14,272 nt of DNA from Mycobacterium sp. Lineage in GTDB: Bacteria; Actinomycetota; Actinomycetes; Mycobacteriales; Mycobacteriaceae. How positions within the stretch are numbered: position 1 is the stretch's first letter; each line of letters opens with the position of its first letter. Of this stretch, positions 1-8,931 are shown one piece after another. Location of the stretch: NCBI GenBank assembly GCA_025965815.1, contig JAOPWF010000126.1:1-14272 (forward strand), in the 5' to 3' direction. The notes under the pieces were generated by a model. The model was not told the DNA's origin and made no database searches. It was given only the letters and a program-made list of their open reading frames with translations. Made by a program: the position numbers and the translations under genes.

Positions 1-1316
<1,316 letters not shown>

Positions 1317-1321
1317 GCCCG

Positions 1322-2215
1322 TCAACCCCTCCCTGGAGCCCGGGCAGCGGTGCCGGATTGAACCGCCACTCGCTCCGGCGGTGGCGGGGCGGCGTGGATC
1401 TCCCGATCGAGTGCCTCGTCCACCTCGCGGTCGTCGGGAAAGTGCGGCATACCCGCGACAGCGTCCTGCAGCCACAGCTTCGCCTGGACGATCGGGCGAC
1501 GTAACCAGCGCTCCCGCTCCAGAGCGCGGTGCATCTTGCGCGGGCGGGTGGTGTACCGCCACCGGGCCCATGGCGCGTGTGGACGTGACAGCCGGATCGC
1601 GCCGACGATCAGCAGCGGGGTGATGAACATGCCCACCAGCCCGGTCCACACCTTGCCCTTGAGTAGAACCACCAGGGCCAGCGCCAACGTGAGCACCGCC
1701 ACCCCGACCACGAGGGCGCGGGCGGCCAGGGTGTGGTCGTCGCGCCAGATCGTGATGTCGAAGAAGGACAACGGGTTGAAACCCAGGATCAGTAGGCCGG
1801 ACACGGCCACCGCAGCGAACACCGCATCCACCGACGTGCGACCGTCTTCGGACCAGTAGACGTCCTGCAGGTGCAGGATCAACGCGAACTCGTCGAGCAC
1901 CAGCGCCGCGCCGATCCCGAAGAAAATCGCCGCCACGGTGAACTCGGGTACCCCGCCGTTGACGGCCAGCGTCACCATGGTGACTCCCGAAACCAGCACC
2001 AGCACAACGCCGATCACCACATGGTGGATATGCGTCGTGCCGTGCCCGATATTTCGCGGTTGCCACCACTTGCGCGGCGCGTCGCTGTCGGCATGCCTGC
2101 GGATATAGCGGACGATGGTGCGGGTAACCAGAAACGTCAGGCAGAACGCGATCAGACACCACAGCAACGGCTGCCGTCCGGGAGCGATCTCAACGGACCA
2201 GTCGATGTGGATCAC
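1322..2215 (-). CDS. Multi-pass integral membrane protein (Rv2180c orthologue), function unknown
   Basis: 297 residues with about six membrane segments by eye: near residues 16-36, 64-85, 92-114, 128-147, 165-187 and 190-209, followed by a basic cytoplasmic-type tail of about 85 residues ending in a Pro-rich stretch. Conserved-looking polar residues sit at helix ends: His58, His62, His64 and His65 (HGTTHIHH) before segment 2, Asp108-Glu109 and His115 ([14 protein letters not shown]) at segment 3, and the aromatic/acidic loop DVYWSEDGR. They look like a metal or catalytic site facing one side of the membrane, but I do not recognise a characterised family. The start is GTG at 2215; TAAGTT lies six bases upstream and no ribosome-binding site is seen, so the mRNA may be leaderless. 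It is the first gene of the unit leading into the exoribonuclease and aroG, and is divergent from the mannosyltransferase. Confidence 0.88.
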   Translation of the reverse strand: MIHIDWSVEIAPGRQPLLWCLIAFCLTFLVTRTIVRYIRRHADSDAPRKWWQPRNIGHGTTHIHHVVIGVVLVLVSGVTMVTLAVNGGVPEFTVAAIFFGIGAALVLDEFALILHLQDVYWSEDGRTSVDAVFAAVAVSGLLILGFNPLSFFDITIWRDDHTLAARALVVGVAVLTLALALVVLLKGKVWTGLVGMFITPLLIVGAIRLSRPHAPWARWRYTTRPRKMHRALERERWLRRPIVQAKLWLQDAVAGMPHFPDDREVDEALDREIHAAPPPPERVAVQSGTAARAPGRG

Positions 2216-2227
2216 GCAGAAAACTTA
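2216..2227 (-). promoter_or_regulatory. Possible leaderless promoter (-10) of the membrane-protein gene
   Basis: The minus strand reads TG-TAAGTT (2227-2222), six bases, then the GTG start at 2215. This matches the mycobacterial -10 pattern TANNNT, with transcription starting at the start codon. No Shine-Dalgarno sequence is seen. Inference only. Confidence 0.42.
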
Positions 2228-2283
2228 CAGCCCACCTGCGTCGTTGCGCCCGGGATACCGGCCGACGCGCCGAAGGGCCCCGA

Positions 2284-2289
2284 TACCCT
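2284..2289 (+). promoter_or_regulatory. Possible -10 hexamer of the GT87 mannosyltransferase gene
   Basis: TACCCT lies ten bases before the ATG at 2300. If it is a -10, transcription would start around 2296, giving only a few untranslated bases. A weak GGA lies at 2290-2292. The ten bases TACCCTGGAC recur exactly upstream of fadD15. No clear -35 is seen. Confidence 0.35.
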
Positions 2290-2299
2290 GGACAGCAAT

Positions 2300-3616
2300 A
2301 TGAGTAACTGGCGGTCGCCCGACTGGGCTGGTTGGTACGGGCCCGCGTTGCGGTCGCCTGACGCGAAGCGCTGGCTGCGGGTCGGCTGGCGACTGTTCCA
2401 GCTGCTTGCGGCCCTGGCGCTGGGCTGGGCAGGGTGGCAGCTGCTCGGCCACATCCCCTACCGCATCGATATCGAGGTGTACCGGATGGGCGGGCAGGCC
2501 TGGCTCGACGGCCGCCCGCTCTACAGCGACGGCGCGATGTTCCACACCCTGATCGGGCTGGACCTGCCGTTCACCTATCCCCCGCTGGCCGCCATCGCGT
2601 TCGCGCCGTTCACCTGGCTGCCGCTGCCGGCCGCCAGCGTGGCGATCACCTTGCTGACGCTGATCCTGTTGATGGTGTCCACGGTGATCGTGCTGACCCG
2701 GCTTGACGTCTGGCCCACCTCGACCGTGGCTCCCGAACCGGCGTGGCTGCGGCAGTGCTGGCTCGCCGCCGCGATCGTCGCCGCCGCGGCCGTCTATCTC
2801 GAGCCGATCCACGCCAACTTCGATTTCGGCCAGATCAACGTGGTGCTGATGACGCTGGTGCTCACCGATTGCCTGCCCCGCAAGACGCCATGGCCACGCG
2901 GCCTGCTGGTCGGGCTGGCGATCGCCCTCAAGCTCACCCCGGCGGTTTTTCTGCTCTACTTCGTGCTGCGCCGCGACGGCCGGGCGGTGTTGATGGCCGG
3001 GGTATCGGTGGTGGTCTTCACGGTCGCCGGATTAGCACTGGCCTGGCGGGACTCGTTGGTCTACTGGACTGAAACCATCCGCAACACCGATCGGATCGGG
3101 ACGGCGAGCCTGAACACGAACCAGAACATCGCCGGCGCGCTGGCCCGCCTGGGGCTGGGCGACGGTGAGCGTTTCGTGCTGTGGACGCTGGCCTGCCTTG
3201 CGGTCCTCGCGGTTACTTTATGGGCCGCTCGGCGGGTACTACGTGCCGGCGAGCCGGTGCTGGCTCTGGTCTGTGTGGCGATGTTCGGCCTGGTGGTGTC
3301 CCCGGTCTCGTGGTCACACCACTGGGTGTGGGCTCTGCCCGCGCTGCTGGCGATCGCGGTGGTGGCCTATCGGCGCCGCAACGTGGCGCTGGCACTGATC
3401 GGCCTGGCCGGCATCGCGCTCATGGTGTGGGAACCGCTGACGCTGATGCCCAAACACCACGAGCCGGACGCGTCGTGGTGGCGCCAGCTGCTCGGCATGT
3501 CCTACGTCTGGTGGGCGCTGGCGCTCGTCGTGGTGGCCGGAGCCACCGTGACTGCGCACGCCGCAGAACGCTCCCAGGCCTCCGTCGGCACCGCGCCGGT
3601 GCCCGCGGTCAGCTAG
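2300..3616 (+). CDS. Alpha-(1->2)-mannosyltransferase, GT87 family, LM/LAM mannan branching (Rv2181 / MptC orthologue)
   Basis: 438 residues, a polytopic GT-C glycosyltransferase. In M. tuberculosis and Corynebacterium the orthologue uses polyprenyl-phosphomannose to add alpha-(1->2) mannose branches to the mannan backbone of lipomannan and lipoarabinomannan, on the outer face of the membrane. A first membrane helix (about residues 30-50) is followed by the family's outer-loop motif [20 protein letters not shown]; Asp57 is the likely catalytic acid. [13 protein letters not shown] (91-103) and about nine further hydrophobic segments follow, with a C-terminal [14 protein letters not shown] segment typical of GT87. 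The frame is open back to 1871, but 1871-2299 overlaps the divergent membrane-protein gene; MSNWRSPDW at 2300 fits the family N-terminus. Its TAG stop is three bases from the stop of the convergent acyltransferase gene. Confidence 0.93.
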   Translation: MSNWRSPDWAGWYGPALRSPDAKRWLRVGWRLFQLLAALALGWAGWQLLGHIPYRIDIEVYRMGGQAWLDGRPLYSDGAMFHTLIGLDLPFTYPPLAAIAFAPFTWLPLPAASVAITLLTLILLMVSTVIVLTRLDVWPTSTVAPEPAWLRQCWLAAAIVAAAAVYLEPIHANFDFGQINVVLMTLVLTDCLPRKTPWPRGLLVGLAIALKLTPAVFLLYFVLRRDGRAVLMAGVSVVVFTVAGLALAWRDSLVYWTETIRNTDRIGTASLNTNQNIAGALARLGLGDGERFVLWTLACLAVLAVTLWAARRVLRAGEPVLALVCVAMFGLVVSPVSWSHHWVWALPALLAIAVVAYRRRNVALALIGLAGIALMVWEPLTLMPKHHEPDASWWRQLLGMSYVWWALALVVVAGATVTAHAAERSQASVGTAPVPAVS

Positions 3617-3619
3617 CCG

Positions 3620-4357
3620 CTATCCGGCGGCCGTCTCGGGTATCCGAGCCGCCGGCTCACCGGAGTTGCCGTCGTCGTCGGCCGACGAGGCCTCCTTGAT
3701 GCTGGCGGCGTAGATATCGACGTACTCCTGGCCGGACAGGCCCATCAGTTCGTAGATCACCTCGTCGATGACGGCCCGCTCGATGAACCGGTTTCCGGCC
3801 AGCCCTTCGAACCGCGAGAAATCCATCGGCTTGCCGAATCTCACGGTGACCCGACCGAAGCGCCACATCTTGCTTCCGGGCGGGTTCACCACGTCGGTTC
3901 CGATCATCGCGACCGGAATGACGGGGACACCGGTCTGCAGCGCGAGCCTGGCCAGTCCCGTCTTGCCTTTGTACAGCCGGCCATCGGGCGAGCGGGTGCC
4001 CTCGGGATACATGCCGAGCAGCTTGCCCTGCTTGAGCAGTCGCTCAGCGGTTGTCAGCGCGCTCTGGGCGGCGTCGGCGTCGGTGCGGTCGATCGGCACC
4101 TGGCCGGCCACCGTGTAGAACCAGCGCATGAACCGACCCTTGAGCCCCTTGCCGAGGAAGTACTCCGCCTTGGCCAGGTACGTTATCCGCCGCCGCACGA
4201 CCAGGCACAGATAGAAACTGTCCGCCACCGCCAGGTGGTTACTGGCCAGGATCGCCGGTCCGGAGTCCGGAACGTTTTCCAGCCCTTCGATTTTCGGACG
4301 CCCGAGCAGCCCCAGCAAGGGGCCCATGAAGATGTATTTGAAAAGCCAATACCACAT
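3620..4357 (-). CDS. PlsC-family lysophospholipid acyltransferase (Rv2182c orthologue)
   Basis: 245 residues. The family transfers an acyl chain from acyl-CoA or acyl carrier protein to a glycerolipid acceptor at the inner face of the membrane; a 1-acylglycerol-3-phosphate acyltransferase role is the usual annotation, but the true acceptor is not visible from sequence. An N-terminal hydrophobic stretch (residues 2-19) is followed by block I SNHLAVADS with His41 and Asp46 (NHx4D), the catalytic pair, and block III PEGTRS (118-123), which binds the acceptor phosphate. Further blocks such as VPVIPVAMIG (144-153) are present. The ATG at 4357 has a strong GGAGGG ribosome-binding site four bases upstream. 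It is separated by 90 bases from the preceding minus-strand gene and probably has its own promoter (TAAAGT at 4405-4400). The acidic C-terminal tail is variable in the family. Confidence 0.92.
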   Translation of the reverse strand: MWYWLFKYIFMGPLLGLLGRPKIEGLENVPDSGPAILASNHLAVADSFYLCLVVRRRITYLAKAEYFLGKGLKGRFMRWFYTVAGQVPIDRTDADAAQSALTTAERLLKQGKLLGMYPEGTRSPDGRLYKGKTGLARLALQTGVPVIPVAMIGTDVVNPPGSKMWRFGRVTVRFGKPMDFSRFEGLAGNRFIERAVIDEVIYELMGLSGQEYVDIYAASIKEASSADDDGNSGEPAARIPETAAG

Positions 4358-4399
4358 GGACCCTCCCGTATTGGACGCACCGGCCGGTGCTCTGCGACA

Positions 4400-4405
4400 A
4401 CTTTA
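4400..4405 (-). promoter_or_regulatory. Possible -10 hexamer of the acyltransferase gene
   Basis: The minus strand reads TAAAGT at 4405-4400. A start of transcription near 4393 would give a leader of about 36 bases carrying the GGAGGG ribosome-binding site. No convincing -35 is present. Inference only. Confidence 0.35.
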
Positions 4406-4447
4406 CCCACGTGCAGCTAATGCGACCACAGGTCGGCCGCCGCGGGG

Positions 4448-4834
4448 TCACTCCTCGACGGTGACCGGGATGTGCTGATACTTGCCGAACCCCGCCGGAG
4501 GCGACCCCTCGTCGCCCGCATCGGCGCCACCGCCCGGCGGCCGCGGACCGTCCGGCGGCCCGGACGATGCGTCGATGTCGGCCACCATGGCACGCACCAG
4601 CGTCAGCAGGGCAACGCTGTGTTCGGCGATCACGGTGAGCAGGGGATGTTGCTCGCCGCTCACCAGGGCCGCCAGCGCACACACCGGGCACCACACCTGC
4701 TGACACTTGCCCGGGCCGGAACCGGCCGCCGAGGCCATCGCAGCAGCGGTGCGCACCGCGGGGTCCAGACGGTCCAGGATGGTCTGCGCCAACTGCCGCA
4801 ACTCGGGACCAATGTCGCGGTGAGCGCCACTCAC
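4448..4834 (-). CDS. Small conserved Cys-containing protein (Rv2183c orthologue), function unknown
   Basis: 128 residues, no signal peptide or membrane segment. The N-terminal half is helical-looking (DIGPELRQLAQTILDRLDP), followed by CQQVWCPVCALAALVSGEQH with Cys44, Cys49 and Cys52 (C-x4-C-x2-C) and His63, a possible metal or redox site. A long hydrophobic helix (about 65-88) follows. The tail from 90 is rich in Pro, Gly and Asp and ends KYQHIPVTVEE. The GTG start at 4834 overlaps the TGA stop of the ArsA-like ATPase gene as GTGA, so the two are translationally coupled. The frame is open further upstream to 4912, but that would overlap the ATPase gene by about 80 bases and does not look like protein of this family. 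The coupling suggests it works with the ATPase. I know of no assigned function. Confidence 0.88.
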   Translation of the reverse strand: MSGAHRDIGPELRQLAQTILDRLDPAVRTAAAMASAAGSGPGKCQQVWCPVCALAALVSGEQHPLLTVIAEHSVALLTLVRAMVADIDASSGPPDGPRPPGGGADAGDEGSPPAGFGKYQHIPVTVEE

Positions 4835-6093
4835 GCCGGCCACACCTCCGGATCGGGTCGAAAACGTACGGTCAGCTCGGTGCCCTTGAGCTGCGCGTCC
4901 ATCACAATGCATCGCCGCAGCACGGACGCCAGCCGAACCCGGCGCCGCATCCCGCCTGCGCCGATGATCAGGTCATCGTCGACCCGGCCCAGGGCGAGTG
5001 CGCCGGAGTCGACCTGAGGCAACTCTAGCCGCAATCGGTACACCGAGTGCACTCCCGAACCCGACTCGCGATCCACTACCGGGCGCAGCGGTCCCGGCGG
5101 AGGTGAGCCGTCCCGGCGGCGGACACTGTCGAGCAGCTCACCCAGCGCCTTGGCCCCGATCGGCTCGCCGGCCAGATGCGGCGCCAGCACCAGCTGCACG
5201 TCACCGATCGTGGTGGCCAACTCGTCCAGCACCGCCCGCTGCCCGGAAATCCGTTCGGCGTACCAGTCGAACGCCGGATGATCTGGCAGGTTGCTGTACT
5301 CGTACGAATCATCCTGCACCAGAATCTGATTGACGATCAGTTCCGCGACACGCACCCCCATCAGCGCCAGCGAGCCGAGGGTGCGGGCGGCCTCGGCGGC
5401 GACCACCCGCTCGGCGGTCAGCACTAGATAGGCGCTGACCCGCGTTCCGTCGGTCAGCAGCATGCTCAGCTGCTCGACGCCGCCGCCAATCCGTTCCAGC
5501 AACGCGACGATCGCCGCCGAGCGGTCGTCGTCCGCCGCGGCGCTCAGCCTGCGATGACGCGGCCAGGCCCGCTCCAGGTACATCCCGAACGTCGAAGGCA
5601 GGGTCAGCATCCGCATGGCGTCGGCCGTCGACGCGCAGTCCACCACGACGTGGTCCCACTCTCCCGCCGCGGCCAACTCGCCGACCTCGTACAGGCCGAG
5701 CACCTCCTGAATACCCGGCAACGCCGAGAGCTCCTCGGGCGCAACATCTCCCAGATCGGATTCGGGGAATCGGCCGGCGAGCAGGCCGGCGACCCCGCGC
5801 CAGCGGGTTTCCAGCAGCGCCAGGGTGTCCAGGGCCAACGCGTCGAGAAACCCACCCCCGGCGTCGGCGTCGTCGGCGAGCACCCGGGTCAGCCGCCGCT
5901 CGCCCGACGGCACGATCTTGGTGCCGAGCACATCGCCGAGTGAGTGCGCCTGGTCGGTCGACACCACGAGCACGCGCTGACCCGCACGTGCGTCGCGGAC
6001 TGCGGTCGCGGCCGCCAATGTGGACTTGCCTACGCCGCCCTTGCCGACGAAGAGGCTGATCCGGGCGGAGGTAGGCGGTGCGGACTCACTCAG
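4831..6093 (-). CDS. ArsA/Get3-like P-loop ATPase with C-terminal HSP20-like domain (Rv2184c orthologue)
   Basis: About 420 residues if translation begins at CTG 6093. Deviant Walker A GKGGVGKST is at residues 17-25 with signature Lys18; a switch I-like STDQAHS at 45-51 corresponds to the DPAHS of ArsA/Get3; a switch II-like VVVDCAS at 149-155 contains Asp152. A hydrophobic-helix region follows, and residues about 350-412 (LELPQVDSGAL... to ELTVRFRP) match the ArsA HSP20-like domain. The only cysteines seen are Cys153 and Cys395, so neither the Get3 zinc CxxC nor ArsA arsenite cysteines are present. No ATG, GTG or TTG lies in frame between the upstream stop and the P-loop; the TTG at 6018 would delete the P-loop lysine. 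CTG 6093 gives a sensible N-terminus (MSESAPPTSARISLF) and overlaps the SRPBCC stop by eight bases. Its substrate is unknown; arsenic transport is not supported. Confidence 0.88.
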   Translation of the reverse strand: MSESAPPTSARISLFVGKGGVGKSTLAAATAVRDARAGQRVLVVSTDQAHSLGDVLGTKIVPSGERRLTRVLADDADAGGGFLDALALDTLALLETRWRGVAGLLAGRFPESDLGDVAPEELSALPGIQEVLGLYEVGELAAAGEWDHVVVDCASTADAMRMLTLPSTFGMYLERAWPRHRRLSAAADDDRSAAIVALLERIGGGVEQLSMLLTDGTRVSAYLVLTAERVVAAEAARTLGSLALMGVRVAELIVNQILVQDDSYEYSNLPDHPAFDWYAERISGQRAVLDELATTIGDVQLVLAPHLAGEPIGAKALGELLDSVRRRDGSPPPGPLRPVVDRESGSGVHSVYRLRLELPQVDSGALALGRVDDDLIIGAGGMRRRVRLASVLRRCIVMDAQLKGTELTVRFRPDPEVWPA

Positions 6094-6523
6094 CCTCGAC
6101 TCGTTTCTTGAGATCCTTCAAAGCGGTGTCAGTCAGTCTGCGTTCGGCCTTGCGCTTGAGCAGGCCGATCATCGGAATGACCAGGTCGACGGACAGCTCG
6201 TAGGTGACGTCCGTCCCAGAACCCTTGGGCGCCAAATGGTATGCGCCGTCCAGTGCCCTCAGCAGTGAGCTGGACAGCAGGGTCCAGGTGACCGATGCGC
6301 GGTCCGGGGGCCAGTTGTACTCCAGCACCATGGTGTCCTTGAGGACGGCGGCGTCCAGGACCAGCCGGGCCTTCTTGGGGTAGCCATCGGCGTCGGTTTC
6401 GAGCACCTCGGTCTCCTTGTACTCGGCAACCCACTGCGGGTACGAGCCGATGTCGGCAATGACCTCCATTACCGTCGAAGGATCCGCGTCGATGTAGATC
6501 GTCTGCGCCGTCTTGTCCGCCAC
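6086..6523 (-). CDS. SRPBCC / START-like hydrophobic-ligand protein (Rv2185c, TB16.3 orthologue)
   Basis: 145 residues, the usual length for a single polyketide cyclase/START-like domain, whose helix-grip fold holds lipids or other hydrophobic ligands. Visible landmarks are the N-terminal strand TAQTIYIDADPSTVMEVIAD (5-24), the YPQWV turn (28-32) characteristic of the family, alternating strands through residue 113, and a long amphipathic C-terminal helix (about 117-143) that would cap the pocket. There is no signal peptide, so it is cytoplasmic. The start is GTG at 6523 with a GAGGA ribosome-binding site nine bases upstream. It is the first gene of the trio with the ArsA-like ATPase and the small Cys protein, overlapping the ATPase start. 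The ligand is not known; the lipid-enzyme neighbourhood makes a lipid plausible. Confidence 0.92.
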   Translation of the reverse strand: MADKTAQTIYIDADPSTVMEVIADIGSYPQWVAEYKETEVLETDADGYPKKARLVLDAAVLKDTMVLEYNWPPDRASVTWTLLSSSLLRALDGAYHLAPKGSGTDVTYELSVDLVIPMIGLLKRKAERRLTDTALKDLKKRVEAE

Positions 6524-6610
6524 GTGCTGCTTTCCTCGCCGCCGTCCTGGTCCCTGCCCGGGTCTACCCTGCGGGCCGTCGCTGCCCTTGGGAAGAAACG
6601 CTACCCTCCA

Positions 6611-6640
6611 CCAGAATGCTCTGGCCTGATATCAAGCCAG
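6611..6640 (-). repeat. Two overlapping inverted repeats at the end of the upstream SRPBCC gene
   Basis: Bases 6621-6640 form a 20-base inverted repeat (CTGGCCTGAT then ATCAAGCCAG) with one imperfect position, which becomes a U-G wobble in the minus-strand transcript. It contains the TGA stop at 6634-6632. Bases 6611-6624 form a second inverted repeat, CCAGA-ATGC-TCTGG, sharing four bases with the first, so the two hairpins are mutually exclusive in RNA. There is no U-tract, so this would be an atypical terminator or another RNA or protein-binding element. Confidence 0.5.
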
Positions 6641-7021
6641 CCGAGACAGTCCCACCGGACGCGTCTGCTCGAGGGTCGTCTTCACCTCGAACGCCATCCT
6701 TTTGCCCGCCACCCGGCGACGATGGTTCAGCTTCGCGAGATTCATCCGGGCCAACTGGTAGGCGATCGCACCCGCGGGTTCGGCGTGCAGGAAGTAGTGC
6801 AGGATGACGCCGTCCAACGCGGGCTCCAGCCAGACCTCCATGGTTCCGGCCAGCGCGCCCGTCACCGTCCAGCGGACGCCCTTGTCTTCGCGATCCTCGA
6901 TGACCGTCAACCGAAGATCCGGCCACCAACGGGCCCAGCTCGCCGGATTCGCGACGGCCGCGCCCACATCCGCTGGATCGGCGGCGACGAACGTCTCGTC
7001 GGCAACCTGGATGCTGTTCAT
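6632..7021 (-). CDS. Second SRPBCC-like protein (Rv2186c orthologue)
   Basis: 129 residues, the same length as I recall for Rv2186c. It opens MNSIQVADETFVAADPADVGAA, a typical first strand and helix of the SRPBCC fold, and has the SWARWWPDLRLTV turn (28-40), a run of alternating strands (GVRWTVTGALAGTMEVWLEP, GVILHYFLHAEP), and a C-terminal basic helix (about 86-112). No signal peptide. It is distantly like the SRPBCC protein 108 bases downstream, which suggests an old duplication or two partners of one process. The frame is open to 7111, but ATG 7021 fits the family; the extension would run through the fadD15 promoter region. Only a weak GAAG precedes the ATG. It is divergent from fadD15, with 107 bases between them. 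Ligand unknown. Confidence 0.9.
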   Translation of the reverse strand: MNSIQVADETFVAADPADVGAAVANPASWARWWPDLRLTVIEDREDKGVRWTVTGALAGTMEVWLEPALDGVILHYFLHAEPAGAIAYQLARMNLAKLNHRRRVAGKRMAFEVKTTLEQTRPVGLSRLA

Positions 7022-7084
7022 CGCACTAGCTTCACATATGGTCCTCGACATCGAAGCCCACCCCACGGCGGTGTGCGGGCCGAC

Positions 7085-7090
7085 TACCCT
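7085..7090 (+). promoter_or_regulatory. Possible -10 hexamer of fadD15
   Basis: TACCCT lies 38 bases before the GTG of fadD15. Transcription would start near 7097, giving a leader of about 32 bases that contains the GAGAGG ribosome-binding site at 7115-7120, eight bases from the start codon. The following bases GGACCGGTCA are nearly the same as those after the aroG hexamer. No clear -35 is seen. Confidence 0.4.
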
Positions 7091-7128
7091 GGACCGGTCA
7101 GCCGCAACCAACCCGAGAGGTCAGAAGA

Positions 7129-8931
7129 GTGCGTGGATTCAGTGTTCCCGCATCGTTTAGCGTCGGCGAGGACGACAACGTCGTCAGCGCCGTTTTCGCC
7201 CACGAGCGCGACGATCCCGACTTCGTGATCTTCCAGCGCCTCGTCGACGGCAACTGGACCGACGTGACGAGCGCCCAGGCGGCCGACCAGATCCGTTCGG
7301 CCGCACTCGGTCTGATCGCCGAAGGCGTGCAGCCCGGCGACCGGGTGGCGATCTTGTCCGCGACGCGCTATGAGTGGGCGATTCTCGACTACGCGATCCT
7401 GGCGGTCGGTGCCCTGACGGTTCCGATCTACGAGACCTCGTCGGCCGAGCAGGTGCGCTGGGTGCTGCAGGATTCCGGCGCTGTGCTGGCGTTGGCCGAG
7501 ACCGACGCGCACGCGGGGATGGTCGAGCAACTCCGCGGCGATCTGCCGGACCTGCGCGCCGTGCTGACCATCGACGGCAGCGGAACCAAGGCGCCCGACG
7601 CGCTCGCCGAGGCGGGTTCGTCGGTCGACACCGGCGAGCTCACCGCCCGGCTGAACGGCATCAAAGTCACCGATCCGGCAACCCTGATCTACACCTCCGG
7701 AACCACCGGGCGTCCCAAGGGCTGCATGCTCACCCACTCCAACCTGGTTTACGAGACCCGCGGCGCCAAGGCGTCCGCCGACACGCTGCTGCGCGAGGGC
7801 GAGCGGCTGCTGGTATTTCTACCGCTGGCGCACGTGCTCGCCCGGGCGATCTCGATCGCGGCGTTCCAGAACAAGGTGACCGTCGGGTTCACCAACGACA
7901 TCAAGAACCTGGTGCCGATGTTCGGCGTCTTCAAGCCGACGCTGGTGGTGTCGGTGCCGCGGGTATTCGAGAAGGTGTACAACACCGCGGCGCAGAATGC
8001 GGCGAACGACGGCAAGGGCAAGATCTTCGAGATCGCCGCGCAGACCGCGATCCAGTGGAGCGAGTCCCTGGACAAGGGTGGCCCGGGACTGCTGTTGCGG
8101 GCCAAACATGCGGTGTTCGACCGGCTGGTCTACGGCAAGCTGCGCGCCGCACTCGGCGGCGACTGCCATGCCTCGATCTCGGGTGGGTCGCCATTGGGCG
8201 CCCGGCTCTGCCACTTCTATCGCGGCGTCGGACTGAACATCTACGAGGGCTACGGCCTGACCGAGACCAGCGCCGCCATCACCGTCAACAAGGTGGGCGC
8301 GATGAAGGTCGGCACCGTCGGAACGCTGTTGCCCGGCAACAGCATGCGCATTGCCGACGATGGCGAACTGCAGGTGCGTGGCGGCGTGGTGTTCGCCGGT
8401 TACTGGCAGAACGAGAAGGCCACCGAGGAGGCATTCGCCGACGGCTGGTTCCGCACCGGCGACCAAGGGGCGATTGACGAGGACGGGCACCTGACCATCA
8501 CCGGCCGCATCAAGGAGCTCATCGTCACCGCGGGCGGCAAGAACGTGGCCCCGGCGGTGCTCGAGGACCAGTTGCGCGCCCATCCGCTGATCAGCCAGGC
8601 CATGGTCGTCGGCGACAACAAGCCGTTCGTCGCCACGCTGATCACCATTGATCCGGAGGCGTTCGACGGCTGGAAAGAGCGCAACGGCAAGGACTCCGGC
8701 GCGTCTGTGGGCGATCTGGCGACGGACCCGGATCTGATGTCCGAGGTCGACGTCGCGGTCAAGCAGGCCAACCAGGCGGTGTCGAAGGCCGAGGCGATCC
8801 GCAAGTTCCGGATCCTGCCCGTCGACTTCACCGAGGAGAGCGGCGAGCTGACGCCGTCGATGAAGGTCAAGCGCAAGGTGGTCGCCGAGAAGTTCGCCGA
8901 CGACATCGAGGCGCTTTACCAAAAGGACTAG
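7129..8931 (+). CDS. fadD15: Long-chain fatty-acid-CoA ligase FadD15
   Basis: 600 residues, the same length as M. tuberculosis FadD15 as I recall it, and similar throughout. It activates long-chain fatty acids with ATP and CoA through an acyl-adenylate, in the cytoplasm or at the inner membrane face. Adenylate-forming motifs in order: phosphate loop [11 protein letters not shown] (188-198), LPLAHVLAR (231-239), [11 protein letters not shown] (275-285), A5 motif YEGYGLTET (372-380), A7 FRTGD (441-445), A8 hinge [18 protein letters not shown] (458-475), and the late catalytic-lysine region MKVKRKVV near the C-terminus. Start GTG 7129 has GAGAGG eight bases upstream. It could supply acyl-CoA to the neighbouring acyltransferase. 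Its TAG stop overlaps the stop of the convergent pimB' gene. Confidence 0.97.
   Translation: MRGFSVPASFSVGEDDNVVSAVFAHERDDPDFVIFQRLVDGNWTDVTSAQAADQIRSAALGLIAEGVQPGDRVAILSATRYEWAILDYAILAVGALTVPIYETSSAEQVRWVLQDSGAVLALAETDAHAGMVEQLRGDLPDLRAVLTIDGSGTKAPDALAEAGSSVDTGELTARLNGIKVTDPATLIYTSGTTGRPKGCMLTHSNLVYETRGAKASADTLLREGERLLVFLPLAHVLARAISIAAFQNKVTVGFTNDIKNLVPMFGVFKPTLVVSVPRVFEKVYNTAAQNAANDGKGKIFEIAAQTAIQWSESLDKGGPGLLLRAKHAVFDRLVYGKLRAALGGDCHASISGGSPLGARLCHFYRGVGLNIYEGYGLTETSAAITVNKVGAMKVGTVGTLLPGNSMRIADDGELQVRGGVVFAGYWQNEKATEEAFADGWFRTGDQGAIDEDGHLTITGRIKELIVTAGGKNVAPAVLEDQLRAHPLISQAMVVGDNKPFVATLITIDPEAFDGWKERNGKDSGASVGDLATDPDLMSEVDVAVKQANQAVSKAEAIRKFRILPVDFTEESGELTPSMKVKRKVVAEKFADDIEALYQKD

Noticed and set aside
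1317..2162. Open frame upstream of the exoribonuclease that would give a 452-residue minus-strand protein
   Set aside because: It overlaps the membrane-protein gene in another frame and reads as low-complexity Arg/Gly/Pro. The GTG at 1316 has a strong ribosome-binding site and matches the family N-terminus.
1871..2299. 143-residue N-terminal extension of the mannosyltransferase
   Set aside because: It is antisense to the membrane-protein gene and has no membrane or family character. ATG 2300 fits GT87 orthologues.
4831..6093. Arsenite-pump ATPase (arsenic resistance)
   Set aside because: There are no arsenite-binding cysteines, only one P-loop half, no arsB, arsC or arsR neighbours, and the C-terminus is HSP20-like.
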